Numbered from the stretch's first letter, positions 46,267 through 58,689 are shown. The stretch is 64,000 nt of DNA from Sesamum alatum (GCA_034509735.1 JACGWO010000001.1:31933966-31997965), one strand, 5' to 3'. Numbers and translations are program-made. The notes: a model not told the origin generated them from the letters alone.

Positions 46267-47992
46267 TGTAAGAATAGGTGATCAGAAAGCCAATTGGATT
46301 GGCAGTTTTGGGTTCTATTTAGCAATCTTTATTAAAGTAATATTGACTCGATGAATATAGTAAGTATTCATCCTTGACAGTATGTGTTTGTTGTGCTTAC
46401 TAATTACGTTAAACGACGTTTTAACGTCACAACAAATGCCCACAGATTAATTGTATAACCCATGTAGTTGGGCTGCGCATTGGATGGCAGCTATGAAACC
46501 AACTTTTGAGGGTTGGTTTGAAACGTTCCAAGTTGAGGACCTCGAGACAGGGCATCGAGGGTCCTATAGAGACTTGCACTAAGAATTGCATTCATTAGAT
46601 GAGTGTCGTGTTTCATTGGCGATAGACGTTGGACGTCTATGCAATATTAGTGGGTTAGTTGACAAGGGTCAAGAGATGTCCGTATCTGGGATACGTTTAT
46701 CATAAGCCTTATCCAGTGTAGTCGGAATATGTATTGAGGACGGTAGATTCCAAGATAGGATCCGTCACCTGTCAGAATATGACAGTTGAGTCTCCTATGC
46801 GCTCTGAGAAGGCTTAAGCTCTTTAAGTCTGTGGCAACAACGATTGTTCGAGTAGGGAATGGTTTCCTATATTTATCAATAGAGAAAACGTGTCTCGAGT
46901 TATTGAGCATAGTTGTCTAGTCCAGGATGGGAACCGACTCCCAATTCCATGCCCTAGACTTAGACCGGGAGACGGATGATGGAAGGACTGTACTCGTATG
47001 GAACTCGGGAGTCTAAATGTTCACGCCAACATTCACCTAGTCTCTAGTGCCATGGACCGTTGCTAGACGGCCACCCATGGTGACGAGCATTTTTCCGATT
47101 AAGGGTTAATTGGAAAAATAGTTAATTAAATTGGATTTAATTGACCAATTGTGTTGGACACAAGACCAAGTCTAGCTGAGGGTGAACCTAATGAGTCACA
47201 CACAAATCACTTTGGATTTGGTGGAATTAATTTGGAATTAATTCTAGAAGAAGCGAATAAATTTAATTGGATTAAATTTTTTTCAAGAGAAAAAATAAAT
47301 AATTGGATCATTTATTGAAAAATCCATTTGATGGATGGTCCAAAATTAATTAATTGGATTAGTTAATTATGGACAAAAAACCTTTAAATTAATTGGATTA
47401 ATTTATTGGGTTTTGGCTAGAATAATTGATTGGATCGATTATTCTTAATTTGGACTTATGTTTATTTAATTGGATTAAATAAACTATTGGGATTCAATTG
47501 GATTTTAGCCAAAACTATATCTGAAAATTCTCTCTAAGTGTTCTTTTCTTTTGGAAAGAAAAGAATATAAAACATTCTAAAGATCACTAATTGATAGTGT
47601 TGCTTTGGAATTGTTTTCTTCTTCTCTTCACTATATTTTATCTAGCAATAAACTATAGTTTGGATCCTTTATGTGGTGTGGACAATACTTAGAGGAGTTC
47701 TAAGTTGAGTTCTCAAGTGGACATACGAAGAAGGAAAAGAAGGAAAAACGCATGTACCGGTTATACGTGTAGTAAACAAAAAGGTAGGTTTTCTTTACAT
47801 TTTCATGTATCTTTTTGTTTTCTTCTTTTAGCCACTTGTCCAACATCTTCTTCTTCTTTCATTTATGCTTTGAAAAACACTGAAAGCTCGGGAACTTCAA
47901 AGGGAACACCCCTTTGAATCCGTTTTATATTATGCTTTAATTCCACGTTTTTATGCTTCCGTTGCGTTCCCGGGCCGTGCCCAATTTTTTTA
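46267..47992 (+). repeat. 3' LTR of element B, with two deletions
   Basis: 1726 bp long, against 2236 bp for the 5' LTR. Two blocks are missing: about 159 bp (the equivalent of 37360-37518, joint at about 46669) and about 353 bp (the equivalent of 38348-38700, joint at about 47501). Both joints fall in short shared words (CAAG-like and GATT). It also provides the empty-site sequence for the D solo LTR insertion at about 47757. Confidence 0.93.
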
Positions 47993-48449
47993 CCAAGGTG
48001 GTGGATAGAGACTTTCGGGTCTAAACCTGGCATCTCTTTGTATGTCCATGCGAAGGCATCTCTATAATCGCTCACTGTTTTGAAGTATTGCTCATTTTCT
48101 TCCGAGCTTAGGAGTGTGCTGACAAATACGGGGCGCGGCTCTTCGGCTGTGCCAAGATTCAATTCCTTGAGCTCATCAACAATTGCTTGCCCGCCATCTT
48201 CAAGCTGTGGGGGAGCATTTTTGACCTCATCTTTAGAAGCATCCGAGTCGAAACCTTCATTCATTGGAGCCGGCGATGACTTTTATCTCTTCTTCATTTG
48301 GAGTGTCGGATGAATCGTGTGATCCCCTAGCGACATGTTGCTTTATTCTAATTGGTCCCTATGAGGAGATGATTAGAAATGAAGTCTTACCTCCTTGGGA
48401 TTGAGATAGATGAAGTGTTTCACCTACGTCACTTTCCTTTGGCTCTTCT
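47993..48449 (-). pseudogene. Tat pol, segment upstream of RT
   Basis: The minus-strand frame contains EEPKESDVGETLHLSQSQ (about 48390-48448), NEEEIKVIAGS, VKNAPPQLEDGGQAIVDELKELNLGT (about 48130-48225), and YRDAFAWTYKEMPGLDPKVSIHHL (about 48000-48075), the linker that precedes RT in Tat-type pol. It ends at the element B duplication and continues at 36951 in register. A one-codon stop lies at about 48360, and a frame change near 48250. The upstream end is cut by Copia family C at 48450, so gag and the 5' LTR are missing. Confidence 0.85.
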
Positions 48450-50679
48450 TGAAAGACAAGCGGGTCCGCCCGGGAGCGCGAGCATAAGCGAGAAAAGCGA
48501 GAAATTGTGCGTAAATTTAAATCAAATTCAAAATACGCGAATCCCAAGGGGTGTACCCTTGGGTGCTCAACCGGGCGTTCGATGTAGGATGTGTAAATAT
48601 TAAAACATATATTTAAACACATAGGGCATAGATATATAAATGAAATCAATCAAAGCGTAATAAACCGTTACCTTTGATTGTTTAGCGTATGCTCCCGGCT
48701 ACTAGTGTTGTTCCTTCTCCGGAATGCTCACAAAATCCAAACGTATGGATTCTCCAAAGGTGATCCACACCACACCGGAAGAAACACACGTTCTTCTTGC
48801 TAGAAAAGAACGGGTTTAGGAAGGAATCGGTTTCAGAGAAGAACACTATGAATTAGTGTTCTCTTAAACTTACTTTGTTCTTCTTCTTGATTCAAAATCA
48901 AGTGAAGAACACAAGTGTAAGAGAGGGAGAGAGCACGAAAATTGAGAGAGAGGAGAGGATTTTTTGTCTTCTCTTTTTCCTAGAAAAAGATGAATAATGA
49001 ATCACTTGTGCTTGGTGTTGTATATTCTAATATATATACATAATTAATGTGATTATTGAAATGTGTCTAGGTTCATCCAAGGATGTCTAGATTCATTCCA
49101 ATCAATCACCATCAATTATTCAATCAAGCCTACCAAAATTTATGGTATGATCAAATCATACCAAAAGGGAAGAGCTTGATTGGAGTTGATTTGTCTCTTT
49201 CCAAAAGAGACAAGTCAACATACCACCTAGCATGCAACATGGCTGATTTTGCTTCCTCCAAGGGAGCATGTCGGCCATGTTTAATTAAGGGAAGAAGTCC
49301 GACTTCTTCCTATTCCAAATTAGGAATTATTTCTCCTCTCGGGTATAATTTAACGGACCGGGTTTTATCGTAATCCAATTACGACAAACCTAATATTAAA
49401 TCCAATTTAATGTCCACTTAAGTTATTCCCGTTGATCTTTTAATCCAATTAAAAGATGCAACGTCTCAACATCTCAACTTTCCATATTTAATCGAAAATC
49501 CAATTTACCGATTAAATGAAAGCCCGATACAATATCGGCCCGTCCATCCAATGGACTTTCCCTTAAGTAATCCAATTACTTATTTTATCCTTCGAGATTG
49601 ACTCCAAGTCGATCTCTCAACCTCCTCGGTGATTTGTGTGTGACCCTTTAGGTTCACCCTCAGCTAGACTTGGGCCCGTGTCCCACAAGGGCCCGTTACC
49701 ATGGGTGGCCGTCTAGCAACGGTCCATGGCACTAGAGACTAGGTGAATTGGCATGAACATTTAGGCGCCGATTCCGTACGGGTACAATCCTTCCGTCTAC
49801 CGTCTCTCAGCCTTAGTCTAGGGTATGGAATTGGGCGTCGGTTCCCATCCTTGACTAGGCATCTATGCTTAATACTCGAGACCACATATGCTTCATTGCG
49901 TCGACACAGGAAACCATTCCTTGTTCGACCAACCACTGTGGCCACAGCTTCAAACAGCATGAACGTGTCTCTGAGTGCGTAGGAGATACCTCTGTCACAT
50001 ACTGACAGGGGACGGATCCTCTTCTTGGAATCCACCGTCCTCGCTACACATTCGGACTACACTGGACAAGGCTTATGACAATCATCTTACAGAATGATTA
50101 CCTCTCGCCAGATCCAAGATACAGTCGTCCTGTGCACGCGACTGCCATGATTCCTAAAGTCTGAGGATTACTCCCGTACTATCGGAACCGGGGAAAACCA
50201 ATCATACCGACCAAGCCTCCAAGGCTTCCATATGATGATCCTCGCGAGTCAGTCCAGTCGGCTCGACCCCAGTCGACCAACCCATCAAGATCGTGTAGGC
50301 GTCCCACGCCTGTCGCCGATGAAACACGACACTCATCCAATGAACACGACTCTTGACGCAAGTTTCAATAGGACTCTCGATGCCCTGTCTCGAGGTCCTC
50401 GACTTGGAACATTTCAGACCCAACTCTTAATCAGTTGGTTTCATGACCACCATCCAATGTGTGGCCCAACTGCACGAGTTGTTATCCATGGTCTGTGGGC
50501 TTTGTTGCGATATAAGTTAAACACCATTTTAACAAATGTAAGATGAGCGCAACAAAAAAGGTACCATTGGTGATGAACACTCATCTTATTCATCACATAA
50601 TAATATTACATTCACATCAAGTTGTCGTATAGGTTACCAATTGCCAAACCTATTGGCTTTTTGGTCACCTATTCCAACA
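48450..50679 (-). repeat. 3' LTR of Copia family C
   Basis: A 2230-bp LTR in minus orientation. The right end reads TTCCAACA (TGTTGGAATAGGTGACC on the minus strand), bordered by the polypurine tract complement TCTCCCACTTGACC. The left end TGAAAGACAAGCGG corresponds to the terminus CCGCTTGTCCTTCA seen at 54114 and 61848. It is collinear with the 2235-bp solo LTR at 59614-61848. Confidence 0.92.
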
Positions 50680-50699
50680 ATCTCCCACTTGACCTAAAG

Positions 50700-52152
50700 C
50701 CAATCACCCATTGACCTCGAACCTCTTATTCAGATGGTGAGTATGGGCAACTTGCGACATGGGCTTAGCAAGTGGATCTGCTATGTTTTCTGCGGAGCTG
50801 ACTCGGTCCAACCGAACGTCACTCCTGCTATCCATCTCTCTAAGAGATGGTAGCGTCTAAGAATATGCTTGGATCGTGATGAGATCTCGGTTCCTTTGCT
50901 AGTGCTATCGCCCTGTTGTTATCATAAAAGATAATTACAGGCTTAGCAATGATAGGTACTACATCCAACCCTTGGATGTAGCTCATCAACCAAACCACTC
51001 CTTAGCAGCTTCCAAAGCCACTATGTATTTAAAACTCTATGGTGGAGTCCGCCGTGTTAGCCTGCTTGGAACCCTTCCAAGTAACCACGCCACCATTTAG
51101 TCTAAATACAAAACCAGACTAAGACTTGGCATCATCGTCATCCGACTGGAAGCTAGCGTTGCTATAGCCTTCCAGTATCAACTCTCCACCGGCGTAGATC
51201 AAGAACATGTCCTTAGTCCTTTTTAGGTACTTCAGGATAGTCTTGACTGCACTCCAGTGTGCCTCCCCGGCACACGACTGATATCGACTTGTTACGCTCA
51301 AAGCGAAAGCCACATCAGGTCTAGTGTATTGAACAACATACTGTATGCTGCCTACGGCTGAAGCATAGGGGATGTCCAACATCCTTTTAAGCTCCTCATC
51401 AGTCTTAGGAGACTGCTTCTTGGATAACTTAATTCCATGCCTCATTGGAAGGAATCCTCGTTTTGAGTTCTCCATCTTGAATCTCTTCAAGACTTTCTCA
51501 ATGTACGAGGACTGGGCCATTCCTAACATCCTTCTAGACCTACCTCTGTAGATCTTGATGCCAAGGATGTAGGATGCCTCGCCCATATCCTTCATGGAGA
51601 ATCACGTTGACAACCAAGCTTTAGTGGTACCCAACATCTTAGCGTCATTCCCAATGAGCAAGATGTCATCCACGTAAAGCACCAGAAACGCAACTGAGCT
51701 CCCACTGATCTTCTTGTATACACAAGGATCGGACTCGTTCTTTGTGAAATCATATCCCCGTATGACTTCATCAAAACGTATGTTCCAGCTTCGGGAAGCT
51801 TGTTTGAGGCCATAGATGGACCTTTGGAGACGGCAGACCTTCTGCTCTTCTCCAACAGTTGTGAAACCTTCTGGCTGATCCATATAGATCTCTTCCTCTA
51901 TGGAACCGTTGAGGAAAGCCGTTTTCACGTCCATCTGCCATATTTCATAGTCATACCATGCTACTATGGCAAGCAGTATCCGAATGGACTTGGCCATTGC
52001 TACGGGCGAGTAGGTTTCCTCAAAATCGACCCCGGGTCGTTGAGTATAACCTTTCGCCACAAGCCTGGCTTTGAAGGTTGTAACCTCCCCATCAGCTCCA
52101 AGCTTACGTTTGTAGACCCATTTACACCCTACGGGTTTCACCCCTTTGGGTG
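50700..52152 (-). pseudogene. Copia RT and RNase H of family C
   Basis: Minus-strand frame from 52141: CKWVYKRKLGADGEVTTFKARLVAKGYTQ, FEETYSPVAM, WQMDVKTAFLNG, GLKQASRSWN and LVLYVDDILL, so all the usual RVT_2 motifs including the YVDD catalytic pair are intact over 179 codons. A single TGA at 51602-51604 precedes FSMKD, and the frame then continues for 158 codons (GEASYILGIKIYR, SAVGSIQY, ILKYLKRTKD). The RNase H that follows (about 51118-50708) is shifted but ends in ADPLAKP-like wording. Integrase, gag and the 5' LTR are absent: the frame is cut at about 52152-52171. This is the best-preserved pol in the window. Confidence 0.9.
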
Positions 52153-52171
52153 GATCTACTAGGGTCCAAAC

Positions 52172-54114
52172 CTTCTAGGACCTCGAGACAGGGCATCGAG
52201 AGTCCTATTGGACTTGCGTCAAGAGTCGTGTTCATTGGATGAGTGCCGTGTTTCATCGGCGGCAGGCGTGGGACGCCTACACGATCTTGATGGGCCGGTC
52301 GTTTGGGATCGAGCCGACTGGACTGACTCGCGGGGATCATCATATGGAAGCCTTGGAGGCTTGGTCGGTATGATTGAATTTCCCCGGTTCCAATAGTACG
52401 GGAGTAGTCCTCAGACTTGAGGGATCATGGCAGTCGCGTGGACAGGACGGTTGTATCTTGGATCTGGCGAGAGGTGATCATTCTGTAAGATGATCATCAT
52501 AAGCCTTGTCAGTGCAGTCGGAATGTGTAGCGAGGACGGTGGATTCCAAGAAGAGGATCCGTCCCCTGTCAGTATGTGACAGAGGTATCTCCTATGCACT
52601 CGGAGACACGTTCATGCTATTTGAAGCTATGGTCACAGTGGTTGGTCGAATAGGGAATGGTTTCTTGTGTCAACGCAATGAAGCATACGTAGTCTCGAGT
52701 ATTAAGCATAGATGCCTAGTCAAGGATGGGAACCGACACCCAATTTCATACCCTAGACTAAGGCCGGGAGACGGTAGACGGAAGGACCGTACCCATATAG
52801 AATCGATGCCTAAATGTTCACGCCAATTCACCTAGTCTCTAGTGCCATGGACCGTTGCTAGACGGCCACCCATGGTAACGGGCCATTGTGGGACATGGGC
52901 CCAAGTCTAGCTGAGGGTGAACCTAAAAGGTCACACACAAAATCACCGAGGAGGTTGAGAGATTGACTTGGAGTCAATCTCGAAGGACAAATAAGTAATC
53001 GGATTACTCAAGGGAAAGTCCATTGGATGGATGGGCCGATATTGTATCGGGCCCTTGTTTAATCGGTAAATTGGATTTTTGATTAAATATGGAAAGTTGA
53101 GATGTTGGATCTTTTAATTGGATTAAAAGATCAACGAGAATAATTTAAGTGGACATTAAATTGGATTTGATGTTGGGTTCATCATAATTGGATTACGATA
53201 AAAAACTCGGTCCGTTAAATTTAACCCGAGAGGAGCAATAATTCCTATCCTGGAATAGGAAGAAGTTGGACTTCTTCCCAAATTAGACATGGCCGAAATG
53301 CTCCCTTGGACGAAGCAAAATCAGCCATGTTTAATGCAAGGTGGTATGTTGACTTATCTCTTTTGGAAAGAGACAAATCAACTCCAATCAAGCCCTTCCG
53401 TTTTGGTATGATTTGATCATACCATAAATTTTTGTAGGCTTGATTGAAGAATTAATGGTGATTGATTGGAATGTATCTAGGCATCCTTGGATGAACCTAG
53501 ACACAAATTCAATAATTACATTAATTATGTATATATATGAGTATATACAACACCTAGCATAAGTGAATCATAATTCATCTTTTTCTAGGAAAAAGAAGAA
53601 GAAATTCGGCCCTCTCCTCTCTCTCTCTCACACGGCCATCTTCCCCCCTTTCACTTGTGTTCTTCACTTGATTTTGAATCAAGAAGAAGAACAAAGTAGG
53701 TTCAAGAGAACACTAATCCATAGTGTTCTTTTCTTAAACCGATTCCTTCTTAAAGTCGTTCTCTTCTAGCAAGGAAAACGTGAGTTTCTTCCGGTGTGGT
53801 GTGGATCACCTTTGGAGAATCCATACATTTGGATTTGTGAGCATTCCGGAAAAAGGGAACAATACTAGTAGCCGAGCACACGTTAAATCTACAAGGTAAC
53901 GATTATTACGCTTTAGTAGATCTTAACTTTCTTTTTCATCTATGCCCTCTATGTTATACGTATGCTTTTAATTTTAACATATCGTACATCGAACGCCCGG
54001 TTGAGCACCCAATGGTACACCCCTTGGGATTTCGCTTTATATGCGATTCAATTTTATTATTTTAAAATTTTCTCGCTTCCGCTCGCGCTCCCGGGCGGAT
54101 CCGCTTGTCCTTCA
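52172..54114 (+). repeat. Truncated family C LTR, inverted relative to the first
   Basis: The plus-strand sequence from AGGACCTCGAGACAGGGCAT to GGATCCGCTTGTCCTTCA matches the solo LTR from about 59900 to 61848. About 285 bp of the LTR start are missing. It is inverted relative to 48450-50679, with the pol segment between, so this is a rearranged or composite structure. No duplication pairs 48445-48449 (CTTCT) with 54115-54119 (TGCAA). Confidence 0.9.
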
Positions 54115-55500
54115 TGCAATTCGGGCATGTTCATACCAAGAGAGGAATTAGCCGAGGAGAGCCTCTTTCTCCTTATTTGTTTGTGTTTTGTGTAGAAGTA
54201 TTAAGTTGTTTAATCCATAAGAAGCAAGATTTTCGGGGAGACTATTTCACATATTCTTTTTGCCGATGATACGATTCTATTTGCTAAGGCGGATGGTAGG
54301 GTGGAAAGGGTGGTGCGTGCAGTTTTGGAGGAATTTGCTGGGGTGTCGGAACAATAAAATGCCACGAAATCCACTATGACCTATAGTCAAAGGTGCCAAC
54401 TGATGTGCAGGCTCATCTAGCTTCGATTATTGGGGTGAGGAGGAATCAGGTTTCCAACAAATATTTGGGCCTACCTTCTGTGGTGGGATGGAGAATGAAA
54501 GATTTATTTACGTTTAGATTGGGTGTGGAATCAAATTAAAGGATGGCACGAGAAAAACATTTCTCTTGCAGAAAATGAGGTCCTGTTGAAAGCAGTTGTG
54601 CAACCAATTCCCACGTTGCTATAGGTTGCTTCCGACTTCCAAGGGGATTGTTACATCCGATTAAGAGGGCGATGGCGTGGTTTTGGTGGAATAGAAAGGA
54701 GAAGGCACGTATTCATTGGCTTGCATTACCGAAGGTATGTGCAAGGAAAGAGGCTGGTGGGATGGGATTTCACAGCTTGCTGAGTTCAATGATGTGATGC
54801 TCGCGAAACAGGTGTGGAGAGTTCTAAGCCGTCAATCTATGTTGTTGAGCCAGCTGATGAAGGCCTGGTACTTTCCTCAATCGTCGCTATTAGATGCAAA
54901 ATCGGGCTATAATCTATCACCAACATGGAGGAGCATTCAAGGATCAATTCATCTTGTTGAAGGGGAGCAAGTTGGCGGATTTCATGGGGGGTTCAGGTCA
55001 GGATTGGTGTGGACAGGTGGATCCCCAGGGAGCATTCCTTCAAGCCAATTACTCCACTTCTTCCATCCTGGTTATAGTCGAAGGTTAATACACTAATTGA
55101 TCAATAGACAAAGACATGGAATCAAGGGTTAGTCAGATCCGTGTTCTAGGCCGAAGACTTTAGTCAATTCTCCAGATTCCTATTAATATTGTTGCAGTTG
55201 AGGATACGCGAGTATGGAATTACCACAAGTCAGCAATGTACACAACCAGGAGCAGGTATCATGTTGTTGTTGGTTAGTGTGGCGATGGATCTAGGAGCTC
55301 TAGTTCAGGGGAACTGTAAGTTGGAGTCTCCTTTGCGCACAAAAGTGCCTCCAAAGGTAAAAGTCTTCAGCTGGAGGCTTTGGAAGAATATCCTTCCTAC
55401 ATCAGGGAATTTAGCGAGAAAAGGATGTAGTTAGGTGGTAGAGTGTATGCGGTGTTCAAATAGGGAGGAGTCTACAATGCATGTAACCTAGGATTGGGAA
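54115..55500 (+). pseudogene. LINE reverse transcriptase and zf-RVT relic
   Basis: Plus-strand frames show, with shifts and stops, RGEPLSPYLF (about 54145), HILFADDTILFAKADGRVERV with the catalytic FADD (about 54247-54310), NKYLGLPSVVG (about 54455-54485), WFWWNRKEKARIHWLAL (about 54680-54730), WRVLSRQSMLLSQLMKAWYFP (about 54812-54875), then KVPPKVKVFSWRLWKNILPT and a CMRC...H zf-RVT end (about 55345-55490). This is the C-terminal half of a plant L1-type ORF2. RT motifs upstream of SPYLF are absent because the family C LTR ends at 54114. Confidence 0.85.
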
Positions 55501-55600
55501 AATTATTATAATAAAATTGTCTAAAGTTGAGATACCGACTTCATTAATGTATGGGAACCACACGGTTCCCCAGAGAAAGGTGTGCAAGAACCACTGGTTC

Positions 55601-57780
55601 CACTACAAAAAAATGTAGGAGTTGAAATAGTATTAGGAATGATTTTTTTTCCTTTTGGAACGGTCAAAAGATCACTGGATGAACTTGGACCTCGAAGAGG
55701 AACGGTAATGGAATGATCAACCTTTCCTTGAAACTGGAGGCATTCCTAATATTTAGGAATGATGCCACCTAGACCGTTCCTATTTTGGAACTGTTTTTGG
55801 CCTACAAGATAAAACTGTTCCTAATTAGCTTTGTGTGTATAAATATATAATTTATGTATTTGGAACATATGGTTAATATTTGGAACACTCACATATTATG
55901 TAATTCACGTAATTTGCAACGGTCATAGGAACTCCATTTGCAACACTTTAACTATATTGGAGATGCATTTTCCACTGACTCTGGAATAGAAATTGGAACA
56001 GTATCCTATTTGTTTGGGGATAGATGTTGGAACGGTAGGTGGAACACTCCTAGACCTGCTTTGCTAAGGAACGTAGGAATGATTTTTTAATCTTTACTTG
56101 GAATACGTGTTTGGAACGATTTTAGGTATTCGGTTTGGAACACTAACTATACCACGAAGTCATTGAATTTGGACCAAACTTAGGAATGGTTGGCCCCTAA
56201 TTTGGAATTCTCGTTTATACGGTATTAGGAATGGTCGTCTCATTAAACCGGTCTTCTTTTGGAACGGTTATGTTAATTTTTATGAAATCCATGACCGTAG
56301 AAAAGACCGTTCCTAAATAAATGAATCATTAAATTTTTTTTTATTATATAATAATAATAATAATAATTATTAAAATAAAATTTAAATTATTAATAATTTT
56401 TTGATTTTGGTTAAATAATTATTATTTAAATACCAAAAAATGCATAATTGAAAAAAATATATTAAAGAAAAAATATTATCCAATTTAATTAAAAAAATTT
56501 AAAATAAAAACCTAAATCTACATCTCATCCCCCTCGTCTTGGTCTATATCGTCATTGTTGGGAGGGGGAGGGGGGGTTCCGTTGAAGGCCGTGACGAGCC
56601 GACAGCGGAGTTGTTGGTCTGCAGAGTCTTCATCATGCCCATCATGTCGACCATCATCTCCTCCAGCCAGACCATGCGATCCTCCAAGTTCGACGTTGGC
56701 AGTAGCGGTGGTGATGGCGAGGTAAAGTTCTGTCTAAGGCCGTGGGCCTCCGAACCAAGACCAAATATCCGACCAATTTGAAAAATGCACGTGAATGGCA
56801 CGCAGGGGCGTGAGGGGTTTAATTGCTCTATTTTTAAAAATACAGGGGGGTAATTTGCTAAAAAAAAATTTCACAAGGGGGTAATTTGCATTTAACCCAA
56901 TGATAAAAGAAAGGTGTACAAATGGCCATTTAAAGAATTTGAAAATATAATGTAATTTTTGAAAAATAGTCACCCGTTCACAACGAGAAGTATATTTGTA
57001 TAATTAAGTTTGTTAGTATTTCATAGATTGAACTAGCATCTTGTATTGTTGCACTGCACCACCTAATCAGAGCGTCAAATTTTCAATCAGACCGTTAGAT
57101 ATGATTTAACACACACAAGAATACATTATATGTAGTTTTGAAAATTTTCAGTTTGCGGATCGAGATATTATTCCCGGTCAGTATTCATCATCATAAAACT
57201 ATTGCAACCTTCAATCTGGCCATCTGACTGAAAATCAGACTAGTACATATGAATTCTTATTCATAAACTTGTATGTTTTTAAAAATGGTGTTGATCCGGC
57301 TCACGAATGTTGAGATATCGTCAGAGTTAGATAAAATACACAATATAGTAACACAATTTGGAGCGGTTAGAATTGCCTTAGGAACGGTTTAATATAGTAA
57401 TAACATAAGAATGGCTAGGGGTTGTATAGAAACGGTCGTAGCCACTTTGAATTAGGAATGGTTGGATATAAAACAACTGCTCCAAAATTTATTTTTCCCA
57501 CCAATTTTTCATTGGGCTCGAAAACCAACAATTGGACCTTCATCTGGAACAGTCACTCAATTATCTTGACTATTCCTAATTCAAGTTTAGAGCCTATTAT
57601 TCAGTAGACGCCAAATTGAAAAATTGTATCTGTAATAGGAACAGTCATGGGAATATGTTGACCGTTTCTAATTCAAATTTCCCTCAATTTTTTTCATTTG
57701 GCACCTACTTCAAAAAAATTATACCTGTACTAGGAATAGTCGTGGTATATAATGATCATTCCAATTTGTAGAGTTTAATA
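55601..57780. repeat. CACTA subterminal repeat region
   Basis: Short words of the form TTGGAACGGT, TAGGAATGGT and their complements recur in both orientations, for example near 55655, 55690, 55790, 56030, 56170, 56220, 56265, 57360-57460 and 57620-57750. In En/Spm such clustered words bind the element's own regulatory protein. The region also contains a stretch of the dispersed 'GGGGGTAATTTGC' repeat at about 56806-56900. A G-rich open stretch at 56539-56781 shows no domain. Confidence 0.65.
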
Positions 57781-57899
57781 TGTTTTATTACAATATAAAA
57801 AAATTATATAATACAATGCTTAAACTAAGGTTTATAAAAAAATTAATACACCCTTCCAAAGTTATATTCTTGATAAAAAAATTATAATTACTACAATAA

Positions 57900-58609
57900 T
57901 GTTTAAAAGGTAACTATGCACTGAATTATCAATAAGTCTCTTCCTCGGTCTCAGCCTCATCAAAACTATCTTCGTCATCTTGATTATCGGATTCAGCATT
58001 TGACGAGCGCGATGTACCTGCTCCATGTTGTGATGTGGACAAATCAACGACCAACTGTATTCTCGCTGGGTCATGAACTTCATACCTTTGGTTGTCTGTA
58101 CCAACATCTGGAGTAGGTACGAGTCATCGATGAATCTTCGAGCCTTGATTTTGTAAACAGCTTTCCAGTCGACTTTGTCTCTCTTCATGCTCGGGTAATC
58201 CGCGTGGTAGACTTGTACTGCTTGTTGCGCTAGTATGAATGGTTCATTCTTTCGGCAGAGCTTTTTGAAATTGACATCAACGATGTGATAACGAGGGTGT
58301 ATCTTCGTGCCTCTAACCGGATCGACCCAACAACAATTGAACAGTACAATGTGCATGTCTGGTATAAGTGGGTAATCTAACTAAATTATCTCTTCTAGTA
58401 TTCCATAGAAGTCAGAATCCTTGTCTGTATATGATGAGCTTTTGACACAAACACCACAATTCATTGTTGACTTCCCTATATTGTGACGTTCAGTATGAAA
58501 ATTGAAGCCATTCACAAAGTAAGACGGGTACGTCGTCACTTCTGCTCTAGGTCCCCAATAATGCAACTTCAACAATTCGTCTTCTGTGTGATTCAATTCA
58601 GGTTTCACC
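57900..58609 (-). pseudogene. CACTA DUF4216 module
   Basis: The minus-strand exon begins after an acceptor at about 58610 (TTACAG) with VKPELNHTEDELLKLHYWGPR, continues FNFHTERHN, YGILEEI, then VLFNCCWVDPVRGTKIHPRYHIVDVNFKKL, PFILAQQAVQVYHADYPS and WKAVYKIKAR to about 57960. This is the C-terminal DUF4216 region of CACTA transposase-associated proteins; its biochemical role is not known. An in-frame TAG at about 58380 follows LEEII where the family usually has Gln. Confidence 0.85.
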
Positions 58610-58689
58610 TGTAATTCATTATATAGCAATTGAAATAATTTATAAGAAATTGAGCAGATAGTCGTAATTTATAAGAAAGTGATACTTAC

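Larger units (their letters stand above)
36957..47992 (+). mobile_element. Copia LTR retrotransposon B, defective, inside Tat pol
   Basis: Plus-oriented relative of element A. The 5' LTR is 36957-41177, including an inserted solo LTR; then come the primer site, leader, gag, pol remnants, polypurine tract and 3' LTR (46267-47992). The 5-bp flanks are CTAAG (36952-36956) and CCAAG (47993-47997), one mismatch apart. Joining the flanks restores the Tat pol reading frame on the minus strand at the conserved His-His-Leu codons, which proves the insertion independently of the LTR ends. Confidence 0.93.

Noticed and set aside
33904..48449. Endogenous pararetrovirus (caulimovirid) as the source of the RT domains
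   Set aside because: LTRs, polypurine tracts, an initiator Met-tRNA primer site (in the Copia elements) and integrase domains identify Copia and Tat-type Gypsy retrotransposons; no movement or coat protein wording is seen.
49739..50035. Conserved open frames at 49739-50035, 52506-52835 and 60232-60504
   Set aside because: All three lie in family C LTRs and reflect LTR similarity, not coding constraint.
48445..54119. 48450-54114 as one simple Copia insertion
   Set aside because: The LTRs are inverted, one is truncated, and the outer 5-bp flanks (CTTCT and TGCAA) do not match.
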